Below, one piece after another: positions 31,488 to 33,201 of a stretch of DNA of 33,201 nucleotides. Location: contig CAYQAJ010000023.1 in assembly GCA_964415245.1 (NCBI GenBank), positions 1-33,201 of the forward strand. Reading direction: 5' to 3'. The stretch comes from CAYQAJ01 sp964415245. Lineage in GTDB: Bacteria; Planctomycetota; Planctomycetia; Pirellulales; Pirellulaceae. A model generated the notes under the pieces. That model did not search any database, was not told the origin of the DNA, and saw only the letters and a list, made by a program, of their open reading frames with translations. Positions within the stretch are counted from its first letter, which is position 1, and each line of letters begins with the position of its first letter. The position numbers were made by a program, and so were the translations under genes.

Positions 31488-33201
31488 TTACCACCGCAGC
31501 GGTGCTTGCCACGCTTCCTTGAGTACATTTAGCTCTTCGTCGACAACGGGACCGCGGCCGCCGGCATCGATCACCAATCTGGGCGACTCTGTCACCTTTC
31601 CCAAACACGTTTGCGGCACGTCGTCGCCGAGAGCCCTTTCGAATCCCTCGCGTGCGTCGGGCGACAATTCGCACAGAAACCGCGTGTGCGATTCGGAGAA
31701 CAGCTTTGCAGCCACCGCATGTCGCAATCGGCTCAACTCGTCGCCGCCGTCGATCGCATCGATATTGAGCGTCGCACCAAACCCACCTGCGAAGGCCATT
31801 TCCGCCACGGCAACGGCCAGCCCACCTTCGCTCAAGTCGTGGCACGCGCGCACACAACCGCCGGTAATTGCCCGGTGTACAGCGGCAAACGTGCGTCGGG
31901 CCGCTTCCGGATCGACCACGGGAACCCGTCCACCGCTCAATCCCTCGACGACGGCAAAGTGCGAACCCCCCAATTCGTCGCGCGTCGTGCCGACGAGGTA
32001 CAACAGGTTGCCCGGCTGTTTCAGGTCCATGGTGACGGCGCGGCGCACGTCGTCGATTTGACCCAACGCGCTGACCAATAGCGAGGGCGGTACGGCGATC
32101 GTCTGCGTCTCGCCGCGCTCGTCCGTGTAGCGAAATTCGTTATTCAGGCTGTCCTTGCCCGAGATGAACGGGGTACCCAACGCAATCGCCAAGTCGCGGC
32201 ACGCCAGCGCCGCCCGCACCAGCGAACCCAGCGTCTCGGGCCGCTCGGTGTTTCCCCAACAAAAATTGTCCAACAGCGCGATGCGAGCTGGATTGGCCCC
32301 TACTGCCACGCAGTTGCGGATCGCCTCGTCGATGGCGCCGGCCGCCATGTGGTAGGTGTCGTGGTCGCCATACAGCGGGTTCATGCCGCACGCGATCACC
32401 AGCCCGCGATTCGAGCCAAGAACGGGCCGCACGACCGCCGCATCGCTCGGTCCGTCGTTGGCCGCACCGACCAGCGGTTTGACGACGCTTCCCCCCTGCA
32501 CTTCGTGGTCGTACTGGCGAATGATCCATTCCTTGCTGGCCACGTTGAGCGAGCCGAGGATGCGAAGCAGCGTGAGGTTGTAGTTATCGCGGGTCAGCGC
32601 CGCGGGAAACCCCGAAGTAATGGGAGCAGCAGCCGGTGCCCCCGAATCGGCTCGAGCACTTTCTCGCAGCGGCCCCGCTGCCGCCGGCTCATACGTCGCC
32701 TTGCGCACGACCGGCGGCCTTCCATCGTGCAGAAACTCCATGCTCAAGTCGGCCACCTGCGTGCCGTGGTATTTGAGCTGCAAGCGGCCCGTGGGAACGA
32801 ATCGACCGATCTCGGCCGCCTCGACCCCCTCGCCGCGGCACAGCGCGACGAACTCGTCGCACTTCTCCGGCGGCACGGCGAGCACCATGCGTTCCTGCGC
32901 TTCGGAAATCCAGATTTCGGCGTACGACAGCCCCTCGTACTTGAGTGGGGCTCGCTCAAGCTGCACCTCGGCGCCGATCTCCTGCCCCATCTCGCCCACC
33001 GCGCTCGATAGCCCCCCGGCCCCGCAGTCGGTCACGGCCGCGTACAGCCCACGATCGCGCGCCGCCAACAACACGTCGAGCACCATCTTCTCGGTGATCG
33101 CGTTGCCGATCTGCACCGCGCCCCCCGATTCCTCCTCGGTCGCGCTGGTCAGCTCGGCCGAGGAGAAGGTGGCGCCGTGGATGCCGTCGCGCCCGGTGCG
33201 C
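31488..33201 (-). CDS. purL: Phosphoribosylformylglycinamidine synthase, synthetase subunit, N-terminal part missing
   Basis: PurL converts FGAR, ATP and ammonia to FGAM. The window holds 570 residues ending in TAA; the beginning lies off the right edge. The first complete codons read RTGRDGIHGATFSSAELT, a typical PurL core motif, followed by GGAVQIGN. Further marks are DCGAGGLSSAVGEMG, a central GSNRG and YGDHDTYHMAAGAIDEAI stretch, NFCWGNTERPETLGSL, FISGKDSLNNEF, and the late CHDLSEGGLAVAVAEM. The remaining length suggests a full protein of 900 or more residues, the large PurL seen in some bacteria with separate PurQ. Whether the N-terminus contains a PurS-like domain cannot be seen. It is followed by purQ after 51 bp. 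Confidence 0.96.
   Translation of the reverse strand, partial: RTGRDGIHGATFSSAELTSATEEESGGAVQIGNAITEKMVLDVLLAARDRGLYAAVTDCGAGGLSSAVGEMGQEIGAEVQLERAPLKYEGLSYAEIWISEAQERMVLAVPPEKCDEFVALCRGEGVEAAEIGRFVPTGRLQLKYHGTQVADLSMEFLHDGRPPVVRKATYEPAAAGPLRESARADSGAPAAAPITSGFPAALTRDNYNLTLLRILGSLNVASKEWIIRQYDHEVQGGSVVKPLVGAANDGPSDAAVVRPVLGSNRGLVIACGMNPLYGDHDTYHMAAGAIDEAIRNCVAVGANPARIALLDNFCWGNTERPETLGSLVRAALACRDLAIALGTPFISGKDSLNNEFRYTDERGETQTIAVPPSLLVSALGQIDDVRRAVTMDLKQPGNLLYLVGTTRDELGGSHFAVVEGLSGGRVPVVDPEAARRTFAAVHRAITGGCVRACHDLSEGGLAVAVAEMAFAGGFGATLNIDAIDGGDELSRLRHAVAAKLFSESHTRFLCELSPDAREGFERALGDDVPQTCLGKVTESPRLVIDAGGRGPVVDEELNVLKEAWQAPLRW

Overview
The window looks like a piece of a GC-rich planctomycete chromosome, probably Pirellulales-like. 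This is inferred from the mix of families rather than from any marker gene: a Tat-exported squalene-cyclase-fold protein, a degenerate FHA/coiled-coil membrane protein, a PAS-GAF-receiver protein with no kinase, a cyclic-nucleotide-binding domain fused to a PhcB-like methyltransferase, a very basic 32-residue protein, and many REP-like hairpins between genes. I see no rRNA, tRNA, CRISPR array, prophage or intact insertion sequence. A run of 100 N (6671-6770) marks an assembly gap.

Left part (1-7 kb): the 5' part of nagB (running off the left edge), a secreted squalene-cyclase-fold protein, proB, purF with a long hairpin-rich leader, trmB (its end overlaps purF tail to tail), fabZ, the gap, and the 32-residue basic protein. 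Middle part (7-20 kb): a large MMPL/RND (HpnN-like) exporter, a DUF433/DUF5615 toxin-antitoxin-like pair, trpD translationally coupled to an MFS transporter, a nucleoside hydrolase, a membrane-anchored trypsin-like/PDZ protease, a DksA/TraR-type zinc-finger regulator, and the FHA/coiled-coil protein. Right part (20-33 kb): a membrane-anchored metallophosphoesterase behind the PAS-GAF-receiver protein, a secreted HEAT plus beta-propeller protein, the cNMP/PhcB-like methyltransferase, an 81-residue membrane protein, a 561-residue coiled-coil membrane protein with zinc-ribbon-like cysteines, a DCC-family thiol oxidoreductase, and purQ with the 3' part of purL (running off the right edge).

Most genes are single units or pairs rather than long operons. 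Purine synthesis is split between two loci 25 kb apart (purF; purL-purQ). proB and trpD stand without their usual pathway neighbours. The regulatory and envelope proteins (DksA-like, FHA, PAS-GAF-REC, cNMP-PhcB) are the less ordinary content. I did not find a clear new multi-gene system. The best leads are the cNMP-PhcB gene with a 15-bp tandem array just upstream, the tiny basic protein next to the gap, the structured purF leader, and the family of intergenic palindromes.

Starts were moved inward from the longest open frame in many genes where a Shine-Dalgarno sequence, signal peptide or family alignment favours the inner codon. All family assignments come from reading the protein sequences, not from searches.
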